37,987 nt of DNA, from assembly GCF_007828215.1 (NCBI RefSeq), contig NZ_VIUE01000042.1, positions 1 to 37,987 on the forward strand, read 5' to 3'. Of the stretch, positions 8,457-17,217 are shown in pieces. A program made the translations under genes and the position numbers. Every line of letters starts with the position of its first letter. Position 1 is the stretch's first letter. The stretch is from Pseudomonas sp. SJZ074 (lineage in GTDB: Bacteria > Pseudomonadota > Gammaproteobacteria > Pseudomonadales > Pseudomonadaceae). The notes beneath the pieces are model-generated. The model was not told the origin of the DNA. It worked only from the letters and a program-made list of their open reading frames with translations, and did no database searches.

Positions 8457-9893
8457 TTAACGCTTCTTGCGGTTGGCCACGTGGATGGCGCCGCCATTTA
8501 CGGCCAGGGCCGCTTCGTGCAAGGCTTCGGACAGGGTCGGATGGGAGAAGACCATCATGCCCAGGTCTTCAGCGCTGGTGCCGAATTCCATCGCGATCGC
8601 GCCTTGCTGTACCAGCTCGGCAGCGCTCGGGCCAATGACGTGAACGCCCAATACGCGATCCGTCTTGGCATCGGCGATGACTTTCACGAAACCGCCGGTA
8701 TCGTTGGCTGCCATGGCACGGCCACTGGCGGCGAACGGGAAAGTGCCGACGTTAACCTCGACGCCTTCGGCTTTCAAGGCCTGCTCGGTTTTACCGACCC
8801 ATGCAATTTCCGGGTGGGTGTAGATCACCGATGGGATCAGGTCGTAGTTCATCTGGGCCTTGTGGCCCTTGATGCGCTCGACGACCATGATGCCTTCTTC
8901 GGACGCCTTGTGGGCCAGCATCATGCCGCGAACCACGTCACCGATGGCGTAGACGCCTGGTACGTCGGTTGCGCAATGATCATCGACCGCGATGAAACCA
9001 CGCTCGTCCAGGTTCACGCCGCAATCGGCAGCCAACAGGTCGGTGGTCACCGGGCGACGGCCGACCGCAACGATCAGCTTGTCGAAGGTGATGGTCTGTT
9101 CGCCGTTGGCGTCGGTGTAGCTGACCACGACTTCTTCGCCGTTGACCTTGGAACCGGTCACACGAGCGCCTAGCTTGATGTCCAGGCCTTGCTTGGTGAG
9201 GGTCTTGAACGCTTCTTTGGAAACCGCGGCGTCAGCCGCTACCAGGAAGGTTTCGAGGGCTTCGAGCACGGTCACTTGCGCACCCAGGCGCGACCATACC
9301 GAACCCAGCTCCAGGCCGATCACGCCGGCGCCGATCACGCCCAGGCGTTTTGGTACGCTCTGGAATTCCAGGGCGCCAGTGGAATCGACGATCACGTTCT
9401 GGTCGACCGGAGCCGGCGGAATGTCGATCGGACGCGAGCCTGGCGCCAGGATGACGTTCTCGGCTTCGATCACTTCAACCGAACCGTCCGGCTTGGTCAC
9501 TTCGACTTTCTTGCCCAGCAGCAGCTTGCCGTGGCCCTGGATCGAGGTCACGCCGTTGGCCTTGAACAGAGTGGCAACACCGCTGGTCAGGTTCTTGACG
9601 ATACCCGCCTTGCGACCAACCATCGTTGCGACGTCCATTTTGACTTCGCCGGTGGAGATGCCGTGAACGTTGAAGCTTTCTTTCGCTTCCTTGTATTTCC
9701 AGGAGCTGTCCAGCAGCGCCTTGGATGGAATGCAACCGACGTTCAGGCAGGTACCGCCGAGGGCCAGCTTGCCCTCGCCATCGGTGTATTTCTCGATGCA
9801 GGCAGTGGTAAGGCCCAGTTGCGCAGCCTTGATGGCCGCTACGTAGCCACCAGGGCCCGCACCAATCACTACCACGTCGAATTTCTGAGTCAT
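8457..9893 (-). CDS. lpdG: Dihydrolipoyl dehydrogenase (E3 of 2-oxoglutarate dehydrogenase)
   Basis: This 478-residue FAD enzyme reoxidises the dihydrolipoyl arm of SucB and reduces NAD+. The FAD-binding motif is VVIGAGPGGYVAA near residue 8. The redox disulfide is Cys49/Cys54 in GGTCLNVGCIPSK, and the C-terminal interface has HPTLSEALHEA with the catalytic His-Glu pair. It lies after sucA and sucB on the same strand, so it is the E3 dedicated to this complex, called LpdG in P. putida and P. aeruginosa, where it can also serve pyruvate dehydrogenase and glycine cleavage. The 104-bp gap before it holds an inverted repeat of AGCTRCA heptamers. Confidence 0.97.
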   Translation of the reverse strand: MTQKFDVVVIGAGPGGYVAAIKAAQLGLTTACIEKYTDGEGKLALGGTCLNVGCIPSKALLDSSWKYKEAKESFNVHGISTGEVKMDVATMVGRKAGIVKNLTSGVATLFKANGVTSIQGHGKLLLGKKVEVTKPDGSVEVIEAENVILAPGSRPIDIPPAPVDQNVIVDSTGALEFQSVPKRLGVIGAGVIGLELGSVWSRLGAQVTVLEALETFLVAADAAVSKEAFKTLTKQGLDIKLGARVTGSKVNGEEVVVSYTDANGEQTITFDKLIVAVGRRPVTTDLLAADCGVNLDERGFIAVDDHCATDVPGVYAIGDVVRGMMLAHKASEEGIMVVERIKGHKAQMNYDLIPSVIYTHPEIAWVGKTEQALKAEGVEVNVGTFPFAASGRAMAANDTGGFVKVIADAKTDRVLGVHVIGPSAAELVQQGAIAMEFGTSAEDLGMMVFSHPTLSEALHEAALAVNGGAIHVANRKKR

Positions 9894-9910
9894 AAAAAAG
9901 GTTCCCTTTT

Positions 9911-9992
9911 AGCTGCAAGCTACAAGCTGCAAGCTACAAGCTACAACCTCGCCCGCGGTGGGCTTGAGGCTGGTCGCTTGCAGCTTGCAGCT
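9911..9992. repeat. Heptamer-based inverted repeat between sucB and lpdG
   Basis: The left arm consists of tandem heptamers AGCTGCA/AGCTACA (five units from 9911). Its first 17 nt (9911-9927) are complementary, with one mismatch, to 9976-9992. The intervening 48 nt include a GC-rich stretch. A second element of the same design lies after gltA (19300-19405). No T tract follows on the minus strand, so it is not an obvious terminator. Confidence 0.75.
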
Positions 9993-9997
9993 GCTTT

Positions 9998-11221
9998 TTA
10001 AATATCCAGGAGCAGGCGAGCCGGATCTTCAAGCAGGTTCTTGATGGTCACCAGGAACGTCACGGCTTCTTTACCGTCGATCAGACGGTGATCGTAGGAC
10101 AGTGCCAGGTACATCATCGGACGAATCACGACTTGACCGTTGATTGCCATCGGACGCTGGATGATGTTGTGCATCCCCAGGATCGCCGCTTGTGGCGGGT
10201 TGACGATCGGAGTCGACATCATCGAACCGAATGTACCACCGTTGGTGATGGTGAACGTACCGCCGGTCATCTCTTCGATGGACAGCTTGCCGTCACGGGC
10301 CTTCTTGCCGAAGGTGGCGATGCCGCCTTCGATTTCGGCCAGGCTCATCAGCTCGGCGTTACGCAGGACCGGAACCACCAGACCACGATCGCTGGAAACA
10401 GCCACACCGATGTCGGCATAACCGTGGTAGACGATGTCGGAACCGTCGATCGACGCATTGACGGCCGGGAAGCGTTTCAGCGCTTCGGTGGCAGCCTTGA
10501 CGAAGAACGACATGAAGCCCAGGCGTACGCCGTTGTGGCTCTTCTCGAACAGGTCCTTGTACTTCGAACGCAGTGCCATGACTTCGGTCATGTCGACTTC
10601 GTTGAAGGTGGTCAGCATCGCCATGTTCGACTGGGCTTCGACCAGACGCTCGGCTACTTTGGCACGCAGGCGGGTCATCGGAACGCGTTTTTCAACGCGA
10701 TCACCGGCAGCGAACACCGGAGCGGCGGCAGCTGGCGCGGCAGGCTTGGACGGAGCAGCGGCTGGAGCGGCTTTCTTGGCGGCCACAGCGGCAACCACGT
10801 CTTCCTTGGTCACACGACCACCCTTGCCGGTGCCGGCAACGGAAGCGATGTTGATGCCGTTCTCTTCAGCGATCTTGCGGGCAGCAGGCGCAGCAACCGG
10901 ATCGTCTTCGCCATCGGTAGCTGGAGCAGCAGCCTGTGCAGCAGCAGGAGCAGCCGCGGCGGCAGGAGCAGCGGCAGCAGCGCCGCCTTCAACGATCGAG
11001 CCCAGCACTTCGTCGGACAGGACGGTATCGCCTTCGTTCTTGACGATGGCGCCCAGCACGCCGTCGGCGGTCGCCAGGACTTCCAGCACGACCTTGTCGG
11101 TCTCGATGTCGACGATCAGTTCGTCACGCTTGACCGCCTCGCCCGGTTGCTTGTGCCAGGTGGCAACGGTGCCATCGGCAACCGATTCCGGGAAAGTGGG
11201 GGCTTTGATCTCGATAGCCAT
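9998..11221 (-). CDS. sucB: 2-oxoglutarate dehydrogenase E2, dihydrolipoyl succinyltransferase
   Basis: SucB (407 residues) transfers the succinyl group from the E1-bound intermediate to CoA and forms the core of the complex. The N-terminal lipoyl domain has the modified lysine Lys43 in DIETDKVVLEV. An Ala/Pro-rich flexible linker follows, then the peripheral subunit-binding domain (about 112-148, ARKIAEENGI...GGRVTKEDV), a second Ala-rich linker and the catalytic domain ending in YDHRLIDG with His378 and Asp382. The gene starts 42 bp after sucA, so the two are co-transcribed. Confidence 0.98.
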   Translation of the reverse strand: MAIEIKAPTFPESVADGTVATWHKQPGEAVKRDELIVDIETDKVVLEVLATADGVLGAIVKNEGDTVLSDEVLGSIVEGGAAAAAPAAAAAPAAAQAAAPATDGEDDPVAAPAARKIAEENGINIASVAGTGKGGRVTKEDVVAAVAAKKAAPAAAPSKPAAPAAAAPVFAAGDRVEKRVPMTRLRAKVAERLVEAQSNMAMLTTFNEVDMTEVMALRSKYKDLFEKSHNGVRLGFMSFFVKAATEALKRFPAVNASIDGSDIVYHGYADIGVAVSSDRGLVVPVLRNAELMSLAEIEGGIATFGKKARDGKLSIEEMTGGTFTITNGGTFGSMMSTPIVNPPQAAILGMHNIIQRPMAINGQVVIRPMMYLALSYDHRLIDGKEAVTFLVTIKNLLEDPARLLLDI

Positions 11222-11263
11222 TATCTTGGGTTCCTTAAATTCGGTTTCAGGTGCGCGAAGGCG

Positions 11264-14095
11264 TTAAACGGTAAAGGCATCTTGCAGCAGTTGTTCCTGC
11301 TGCTCGGCGTGCATCGACGCGTAACCACATGCAGGTGCAGCAGAAGCCTCACGGCCCGCGTATTCGAGTACGAGCGACTTGTTGAGGTTGCTGATGCTGC
11401 GACGCAGGTGGTGTTGGCTGCAGTACCACGCGCCCTGGTTCATCGGCTCTTCCTGACACCAGACAGCCGCTTTGGCATTGGTGTAAGGCGCCAGGACTTC
11501 CTTCAAGTCGTCCTCAGGGAATGGGTACAGCTGCTCGATACGCACGATGGCGATATCTTCACGGCCTTCGGCACGGCGTTTTTCCAGCAGGTCGTAGTAG
11601 ACCTTGCCGCTGCACAGAACAATGCGCTCGACCTTTTTCGGGTCCAGGGCATCGATTTCCGGGATAACGGTCTGGAACGAACCGTCGGCCAGGTCTTCGA
11701 GCGTCGAAACGGCCAGCTTGTGGCGCAGCAACGACTTCGGCGTCAGCACGACCAGAGGCTTGCGCAGCGGACGAATCACCTGGCGGCGCAGCAAGTGGTA
11801 GATCTGTGCCGGGGTAGTAGGCATGCACACCTGGATGTTGTGCTCGGCGCACAGTTGCAGGTAGCGCTCAAGACGTGCCGAGGAGTGTTCGGGGCCTTGG
11901 CCTTCGTAGCCGTGCGGCAGCAACATGGTCAGGCCGCAGAGACGACCCCACTTGTGCTCGCCACTGGTGATGAACTGGTCGATGACTACCTGCGCACCGT
12001 TGGCGAAGTCACCGAACTGGGCTTCCCAGATCACCAGCGCGTTCGGCGTGGTGGTCGAGTAACCGTATTCGAATGCCAGTACGGCTTCTTCCGACAGGAA
12101 GGAGTCGTACAGATCGAACAGCGGCTGGCCCTTGTACAGGTTCTTCAGCGGGATGTAGGTGCTGGCGTCTTTCTGGTTGTGCAGGACGGCATGACGGTGC
12201 GAGAACGTACCGCGGCCGATGTCCTGGCCGGTCATGCGGATCGGGTGACCTTCGAACGCCAGAGTCGCGTATGCCATGGTTTCGGCATAACCCCAGTTGA
12301 TCGGCAGGCCGCCGGCTTGCATCTTCTGACGGTCTTCGTAGATCTTCGCAACCTGGCGCTGAACCACGAAGCCTTCCGGGATTTCCAGCAGCTTGGCGGA
12401 CAACTCCTGCAAGGTCTTGAGGTCGAAGCGCGTGTCGTGACGTGCAGTCCAGGCGTGACCCAGGTATGGGCGCCAGTCCACGAACAGCTCTTTGTTCGGT
12501 TCCTTGACCAGGCTTTTCACCACGTGCAGACCGTCGTCCAGCGCATTGCGGTACTCATCGACCTTGGCCTGGACGCGCTCGGCATCCAGTACGCCTCCCT
12601 GGATCAAGCGATCGGCATACAGCTCGCGGGTGGTGCGCTGCTTGGTGATCTGCTGGTACATCAGCGGCTGGGTGCCGCTTGGCTCGTCCGCTTCGTTGTG
12701 GCCGCGACGACGGTAGCAGACCAGGTCGATCACCACGTCACGCTTGAACTGCATGCGGTAGTCGATGGCCAGCTGGGTCACGAACAGCACGGCTTCCGGA
12801 TCATCACCATTCACATGGAGGATCGGCGCCTGGATCATTTTCGCGACGTCGGTGGCGTACTCGGTGGAACGCGAGTCCAGCGGGTTGCTGATGGTGAAGC
12901 CGACCTGGTTGTTGATGACGATGTGCACCGTACCGCCGGTCTTGAAACCGCGGGTCTGGGACATCTGGAAGGTTTCCATGACCACGCCCTGACCGGCGAA
13001 CGCCGCGTCACCGTGGATGGAGATCGGCAGTACCTTCTCGCCGGTAGGGTCGTTGCGACGATCCTGACGGGCGCGAACCGAACCTTCGACCACCGGGGAA
13101 ACGATCTCCAGGTGGGACGGGTTGAACGCCATCGCCAGGTGGACTTCGCCACCGGTGGTCATGACGTTGGACGAGAAGCCCTGGTGGTATTTCACGTCAC
13201 CGGAACCCAGCTCGACCTTCTTCTTGCCTTCGAACTCGTCGAACAGCTCGCGCGGGTTCTTGCCGAAGGTGTTGACCAGCACGTTGAGACGGCCACGGTG
13301 GGCCATGCCGATGACCACTTCCTTGGTGCCGTACGAACCGGAACGCTGGATCAGCTCGTCCAGCATCGGAATCAGGCTCTCGCCGCCTTCCAGGCCGAAA
13401 CGCTTGGTGCCCGGGTACTTGGTGCCCAGGTACTTCTCCAGGCCTTCACCGGCAGTCACGCGCTCAAGCAGGTGGCTTTTAATGTCGGCGGAGTACGTCG
13501 GACGGCCACGAACGCTTTCCAGACGCTGCTGGAACCACTGGCGTTGCTCGGAATCGGTGATGTGCGTGAACTCAGCGCCAATGGTGCGGCAATATGTCTG
13601 CTGCAACGCTTCGTGAATTTCACGTAGGCTCGCTTCCTCTTTGCCGATGAACAGGTCGCCGGCACGGAAGGTCGTATCAAGATCGGCATTGGTCAAGCCG
13701 TAGTGAGTGATCGACAGGTCTGCAGGTGCAGGACGCTGCCACAGCCCCAGCGGGTCCAGCTGGGCTGCCTGGTGGCCTCGCATCCTGTAGGCCTGGATCA
13801 GTCGCAGTACTTCAACTTGCTTCTTCTCGTGTTCGCTGCTCACGCTGCCGGCGGAGACCGGTTGAGCGCGGCGCTGGTTCTTTGCCAGCAGCACGAAATG
13901 ATCGCGAATCGTCGAGTGCGAAACATCGGTGGCAGAGTTACCGTCAGCCGGCAACTTCTGAAAATAGGTGCGCCATTCTTCTGGCACAGCGTTAGGGTCG
14001 TGCAGGTAGAGCTCGTAGAGCTCTTCCACATAGGCAGCGTTACCACCGGAGAGGTGGGCACTGTTCCACATGCGCTGCATCACGCTTTCTTGCAT
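11264..14095 (-). CDS. sucA: 2-oxoglutarate dehydrogenase E1 component
   Basis: SucA (943 residues) is the thiamine diphosphate-dependent decarboxylase of the 2-oxoglutarate dehydrogenase complex. It has the E1o N-terminal segment (NSAHLSGGNAAYVEELYELY), IGMAHRGRLNVLVN in the ThDP domain, FNPSHLEIVSPVVEGSVRAR, and the pyrimidine-binding and C-terminal domains (QDIGRGTFSHRHAVLHNQ, FGDFANGAQVVIDQF). The ATG at 14095 has a good ribosome site (GAGGG, 9 nt upstream). A structured 261-bp spacer precedes it, including a terminator-like hairpin, so sucA is probably controlled partly apart from sdhCDAB. Confidence 0.98.
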   Translation of the reverse strand: MQESVMQRMWNSAHLSGGNAAYVEELYELYLHDPNAVPEEWRTYFQKLPADGNSATDVSHSTIRDHFVLLAKNQRRAQPVSAGSVSSEHEKKQVEVLRLIQAYRMRGHQAAQLDPLGLWQRPAPADLSITHYGLTNADLDTTFRAGDLFIGKEEASLREIHEALQQTYCRTIGAEFTHITDSEQRQWFQQRLESVRGRPTYSADIKSHLLERVTAGEGLEKYLGTKYPGTKRFGLEGGESLIPMLDELIQRSGSYGTKEVVIGMAHRGRLNVLVNTFGKNPRELFDEFEGKKKVELGSGDVKYHQGFSSNVMTTGGEVHLAMAFNPSHLEIVSPVVEGSVRARQDRRNDPTGEKVLPISIHGDAAFAGQGVVMETFQMSQTRGFKTGGTVHIVINNQVGFTISNPLDSRSTEYATDVAKMIQAPILHVNGDDPEAVLFVTQLAIDYRMQFKRDVVIDLVCYRRRGHNEADEPSGTQPLMYQQITKQRTTRELYADRLIQGGVLDAERVQAKVDEYRNALDDGLHVVKSLVKEPNKELFVDWRPYLGHAWTARHDTRFDLKTLQELSAKLLEIPEGFVVQRQVAKIYEDRQKMQAGGLPINWGYAETMAYATLAFEGHPIRMTGQDIGRGTFSHRHAVLHNQKDASTYIPLKNLYKGQPLFDLYDSFLSEEAVLAFEYGYSTTTPNALVIWEAQFGDFANGAQVVIDQFITSGEHKWGRLCGLTMLLPHGYEGQGPEHSSARLERYLQLCAEHNIQVCMPTTPAQIYHLLRRQVIRPLRKPLVVLTPKSLLRHKLAVSTLEDLADGSFQTVIPEIDALDPKKVERIVLCSGKVYYDLLEKRRAEGREDIAIVRIEQLYPFPEDDLKEVLAPYTNAKAAVWCQEEPMNQGAWYCSQHHLRRSISNLNKSLVLEYAGREASAAPACGYASMHAEQQEQLLQDAFTV

Positions 14096-14250
14096 GCTTG
14101 GTCACCCTCGATTAGGGGAACACCATCGGCGAAAACACCGAGCAAACTTGCAGAAGTCCGAGTGCAGCGACTAAAACAAGCCACTTAGGATCACGCTGAT
14201 AGTCCGGGTACCAGCCCGGATGCCCCTGCTTGTCTCATTTCTTCAAAATA

Positions 14251-14279
14251 AGAACCGCCGCTTTGTGAGCGGCTGTTCT
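14251..14279 (-). terminator. Terminator-like hairpin between sdhB and sucA
   Basis: AGAAC/GTTCT and GCCGCT/AGCGGC pair with one internal mismatch around the loop TTGTG. On the minus strand the stem runs into a U-rich stretch (TTATTTT). It lies about 80 nt past sdhB and about 155 nt before sucA, so it could reduce read-through from sdhCDAB into sucAB. Confidence 0.6.
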
Positions 14280-14318
14280 GGTTATGCTACGACGCGGGTT
14301 GAAGCCCGCGCCTTAGCC

Positions 14319-14349
14319 TCTACGGGTACAGCGGTTCTACGGGTACAGC
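14319..14349. repeat. Two tandem 14-bp repeats just past sdhB
   Basis: TCTACGGGTACAGC occurs at 14319-14332 and again at 14336-14349, a period of 17 bp. The second copy ends 8 bp from the sdhB stop. Function is unknown; it may be a recent small duplication. Confidence 0.7.
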
Positions 14350-14356
14350 AGCTGAA

Positions 14357-15061
14357 TCACACGCCGTTTTGCAGCAGCATGTTACGTACGTGACCGATGG
14401 CCTTAGTCGGGTTCAGGCCTTTCGGGCAGACGTTGACGCAGTTCATGATCCCGCGGCAGCGGAATACGCTGAACGGGTCATCCAGTGCGGCCAGACGCTC
14501 GGACGTCTTGGTGTCACGGCTGTCTGCCAGGAAGCGGTACGCTTGCAGCAGGGCGGCCGGGCCCAGGAACTTGTCCGGGTTCCACCAGAAGGATGGGCAC
14601 GAGGTCGAGCAGCAAGCGCACAGGATGCACTCGTACAGACCGTCGAGCTTCTCACGCTCTTCCGGGGACTGCAGACGCTCGATGGCCGGAGCCGGCGTGT
14701 CGTTCTGCAGGAATGGCTTCACCTTCTCGTATTGCTTGTAGAAGATGCTCATATCGACGACCAGGTCACGGATAACCGGCAAACCTGGCAGTGGACGAAC
14801 GATCAGCTTGTTGCCTTTTACAACGGCCGACAGTGGCGTGATGCAGGCCAGGCCGTTCTTGCCGTTGATGTTCATGCCGTCGGAGCCGCAAACGCCCTCG
14901 CGGCAGGAGCGACGATAGGAGAAACCTTCGTCCTGCTCCTTGATCAGGGCCAGCACGTCCAGCACCATCAGGTCCTTACCACCGGTATCGACCTGGAAAT
15001 CCTGCATGAACGGCGCAGCGTCCTGATCAGGGTTGTAGCGATAAACACTGACTTGCAACAT
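14357..15061 (-). CDS. sdhB: Succinate dehydrogenase iron-sulfur subunit
   Basis: SdhB (234 residues) passes electrons from FAD in SdhA to ubiquinone. The [2Fe-2S] site is CREGVCGSDG (Cys53, Cys58, with Asp61 in the usual third position) plus Cys73. The [4Fe-4S] site is in CILCACCSTSC (145-155) and the [3Fe-4S] site in CRGIMNCVNVC (202-212). An in-frame GTG at 15070 is possible, but the ATG at 15061 has AAGG 9 nt upstream and gives the usual start MLQVSVYRY. The gene begins 11 bp after sdhA. It ends the sdhCDAB unit and is followed by a terminator-like hairpin before sucA. Confidence 0.97.
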   Translation of the reverse strand: MLQVSVYRYNPDQDAAPFMQDFQVDTGGKDLMVLDVLALIKEQDEGFSYRRSCREGVCGSDGMNINGKNGLACITPLSAVVKGNKLIVRPLPGLPVIRDLVVDMSIFYKQYEKVKPFLQNDTPAPAIERLQSPEEREKLDGLYECILCACCSTSCPSFWWNPDKFLGPAALLQAYRFLADSRDTKTSERLAALDDPFSVFRCRGIMNCVNVCPKGLNPTKAIGHVRNMLLQNGV

Positions 15062-15072
15062 GGCGGTCACCC

Positions 15073-16845
15073 TTAATAAGTCCGGACTTTAGGTTCGAAA
15101 GTCGGAACAGTCTTCGGCGAGAAGTTCACGGCACGCTTGGCGACGCGTTTTTCACCCGGGAAGTACAAGGTGTGGCACAGCCAGTTTTCGTCGTCACGGT
15201 CTTCATAGTCTTCGCGGGCGTGAGCACCACGGGACTCTTTGCGCACTTCTGCGGCGATGGCGGTGGCTTCGGCCACTTCCAGCAGGTTCTGCAGTTCCAG
15301 CGCTTCGATACGGGCAGTGTTGAACGCCTGTGACTTATCGTTGATCTTCACATTGGCAATTCGTTCACGCAGTTCTGCCAGCTGGGCAATACCCTTCTGC
15401 ATGTATTCGCCGGTACGGAATACACCGAAGTAGTTCTGCATGCAGCTTTGCAGCTCGCGACGCAGGGTGGCCACGTCTTCGCCATCGGTACGGTTGTTCA
15501 GGGCGTTCAGGCGCGACAGGGCCGCATTGATATCGGCTTCGGTAGCGTCGTCGTACTCGATACCGTCGGTCAGCGCCTTTTCCAGGTGCAGGCCGGCAGC
15601 GCGGCCGAAGACCACCAGGTCGAGCAGCGAGTTGCCGCCCAGGCGGTTGGCACCGTGAACCGATACGCACGCCACTTCACCCACTGCGAACAGGCCAGGG
15701 ATGATTTCGTCCACGCCTTCGGCGTTCTGGGTGATCGCCTGACCATGAATGTTGGTGGCAACGCCGCCCATCATATAGTGGCAGGTTGGAACCACTGGAA
15801 CCGGAGCAACGACCGGGTCGACGTGGGCGAAGGTCTTCGACAGTTCGCAGATGCCTGGCAGACGGCTGTGCAACACTTCCTCGCCCAGGTGGTCGAGTTT
15901 GAGCATCACGTGGTCGCCATTCGGGCCACAGCCGTTACCGGCGATGATTTCCTTGACCATCGAACGCGCCACCACGTCACGACCGGCAAGGTCCTTGGCG
16001 TTCGGAGCATAACGCTCCATGAAACGCTCGCCGTGCTTGTTGATCAGGTAACCGCCTTCACCGCGGCAACCTTCGGTGACCAATACACCGGCGCCGGCGA
16101 TGCCGGTCGGATGGAACTGCCACATTTCAATGTCTTGTACCGGCACGCCAGCACGCAGGGCCATGCCGACACCGTCACCGGTGTTGATCAGGGCGTTGGT
16201 GGTGGACGCATAGATACGGCCTGCGCCGCCGGTCGCCAGTACGGTGGCTTTCGAGCGGATGTAGGTGGTTTCGCCGGTTTCGATGCAGATCGCGATCACA
16301 CCGACGAAGGCGCCGTCCTGGTTCTTCACCAGGTCTACGGCATAGTACTCGTTCAGGAACGTGGTACCGGCTTTCAGGTTGCCCTGGTACAGAGTGTGCA
16401 GCAGCGCGTGACCAGTACGGTCCGATGCCGCGCAGGTACGTGCAGCCTGCCCGCCCTTGCCGTAGTCCTTGGACTGGCCGCCGAATGGACGCTGGTAGAT
16501 CCGGCCGGTTTCGGTACGGGAGAACGGCAGGCCCATGTGGTCCAGTTCGAACACCGCGGCCGGGCCTTCCTGACACATATACTCGATAGCGTCCTGGTCA
16601 CCGATGTAGTCGGAACCCTTGACGGTATCGTACATGTGCCAGCGCCAGTCATCGTTCGGGTCGGCCGAAGCGATGGCGCAGGTGATGCCGCCCTGGGCGG
16701 AAACAGTGTGCGAACGGGTCGGGAAGACCTTGGTGATCACGGCAGTCTTGTGACCGCCCTGGGCCAGTTGCAGCGCTGCGCGCATGCCGGCACCGCCGCC
16801 GCCAATGATGATGGCGTCGAAAGAAATCGTTGGAATGTTAGCCAT
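15073..16845 (-). CDS. sdhA: Succinate dehydrogenase flavoprotein subunit
   Basis: SdhA (590 residues) oxidises succinate to fumarate. The FAD dinucleotide fold is IIIGGGGAGMRAAL near residue 12. The histidine that binds FAD covalently is His46 in RSHTVSAQGG. The capping domain and the substrate region WQFHPTG follow, with RLGGNSLLDLVVFGRAAG near the C-terminal FAD site. It lies between sdhD (3-bp gap) and sdhB, in the order sdhC-sdhD-sdhA-sdhB. All four belong to one membrane complex, complex II. Confidence 0.98.
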   Translation of the reverse strand: MANIPTISFDAIIIGGGGAGMRAALQLAQGGHKTAVITKVFPTRSHTVSAQGGITCAIASADPNDDWRWHMYDTVKGSDYIGDQDAIEYMCQEGPAAVFELDHMGLPFSRTETGRIYQRPFGGQSKDYGKGGQAARTCAASDRTGHALLHTLYQGNLKAGTTFLNEYYAVDLVKNQDGAFVGVIAICIETGETTYIRSKATVLATGGAGRIYASTTNALINTGDGVGMALRAGVPVQDIEMWQFHPTGIAGAGVLVTEGCRGEGGYLINKHGERFMERYAPNAKDLAGRDVVARSMVKEIIAGNGCGPNGDHVMLKLDHLGEEVLHSRLPGICELSKTFAHVDPVVAPVPVVPTCHYMMGGVATNIHGQAITQNAEGVDEIIPGLFAVGEVACVSVHGANRLGGNSLLDLVVFGRAAGLHLEKALTDGIEYDDATEADINAALSRLNALNNRTDGEDVATLRRELQSCMQNYFGVFRTGEYMQKGIAQLAELRERIANVKINDKSQAFNTARIEALELQNLLEVAEATAIAAEVRKESRGAHAREDYEDRDDENWLCHTLYFPGEKRVAKRAVNFSPKTVPTFEPKVRTY

Positions 16846-16848
16846 GGA

Positions 16849-17217
16849 TCAGATACCCCAGAGAATCTGCACACCCCAGACGAAGTAAGCGAACATCGCA
16901 ACGCCGCATACCGCCTGGAAGAGGAAACGTACGGCAGTCGCCGACTTGCCGAACGCCATCGGCGTCAGGTAGTCGGTGGCGATGGTCCACATGCCGACCC
17001 AGGCGTGAGCGCCCAGTGCGACGAGGGCCAGCAGACTGAAAATACGCATCCAGTTGCTTGCGAACAGTTCATGCCATTGGGCATAGCCAAGGCCTGGGTT
17101 GGCGACGACATATCCGATCAGGAAAATGAAATAAGCCGCGAGAACGACCGCAGACACGCGCTGCGCCATCCAGTCATAGAGGCCCGAACGCGAGAGATTC
17201 GTGACGTTGGTTACCAT
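16849..17217 (-). CDS. sdhD: Succinate dehydrogenase membrane anchor, SdhD
   Basis: SdhD (122 residues) has three transmembrane helices and, with SdhC, anchors the catalytic subunits and forms the quinone site. Asp82-Tyr83 in TIATDYLTP matches the Asp-Tyr pair at the same numbers in E. coli SdhD, where Tyr83 contacts ubiquinone. His71 in GAHAWVGMW lies in the haem-facing helix. The gene overlaps the end of sdhC by 7 bp, so translation is coupled. Confidence 0.95.
   Translation of the reverse strand: MVTNVTNLSRSGLYDWMAQRVSAVVLAAYFIFLIGYVVANPGLGYAQWHELFASNWMRIFSLLALVALGAHAWVGMWTIATDYLTPMAFGKSATAVRFLFQAVCGVAMFAYFVWGVQILWGI

Larger units (their letters stand above)
14096..14356 (-). promoter_or_regulatory. 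Structured spacer upstream of sucA (candidate sucA-II RNA leader)
   Basis: Besides the terminator-like hairpin described separately, the minus-strand RNA can form hairpins at 14293-14310 (CGCGGG stem), 14203-14220 (TCCGGG/CCCGGA) and 14126-14141 (TCGGTG/CGCCGA, needing a G-U pair only available in the minus-strand RNA). The last ends 31 nt before the sucA start. The sucA-II RNA motif was described upstream of sucA in Pseudomonas; the assignment here rests on position and hairpins only. A sucA promoter may also lie here but I could not fix it. Confidence 0.55.

Noticed and set aside
9911..9945. Tandem heptamers that could suggest a CRISPR-like array or VNTR
   Set aside because: Units are adjacent without spacers and form one arm of an inverted repeat, so it is not CRISPR.
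10088..13627. Very long open frame (1,179 codons) on the plus strand opposite sucA and sucB
   Set aside because: It is antisense to two unmistakable genes, has no family features, and is explained by GC-rich codon bias.
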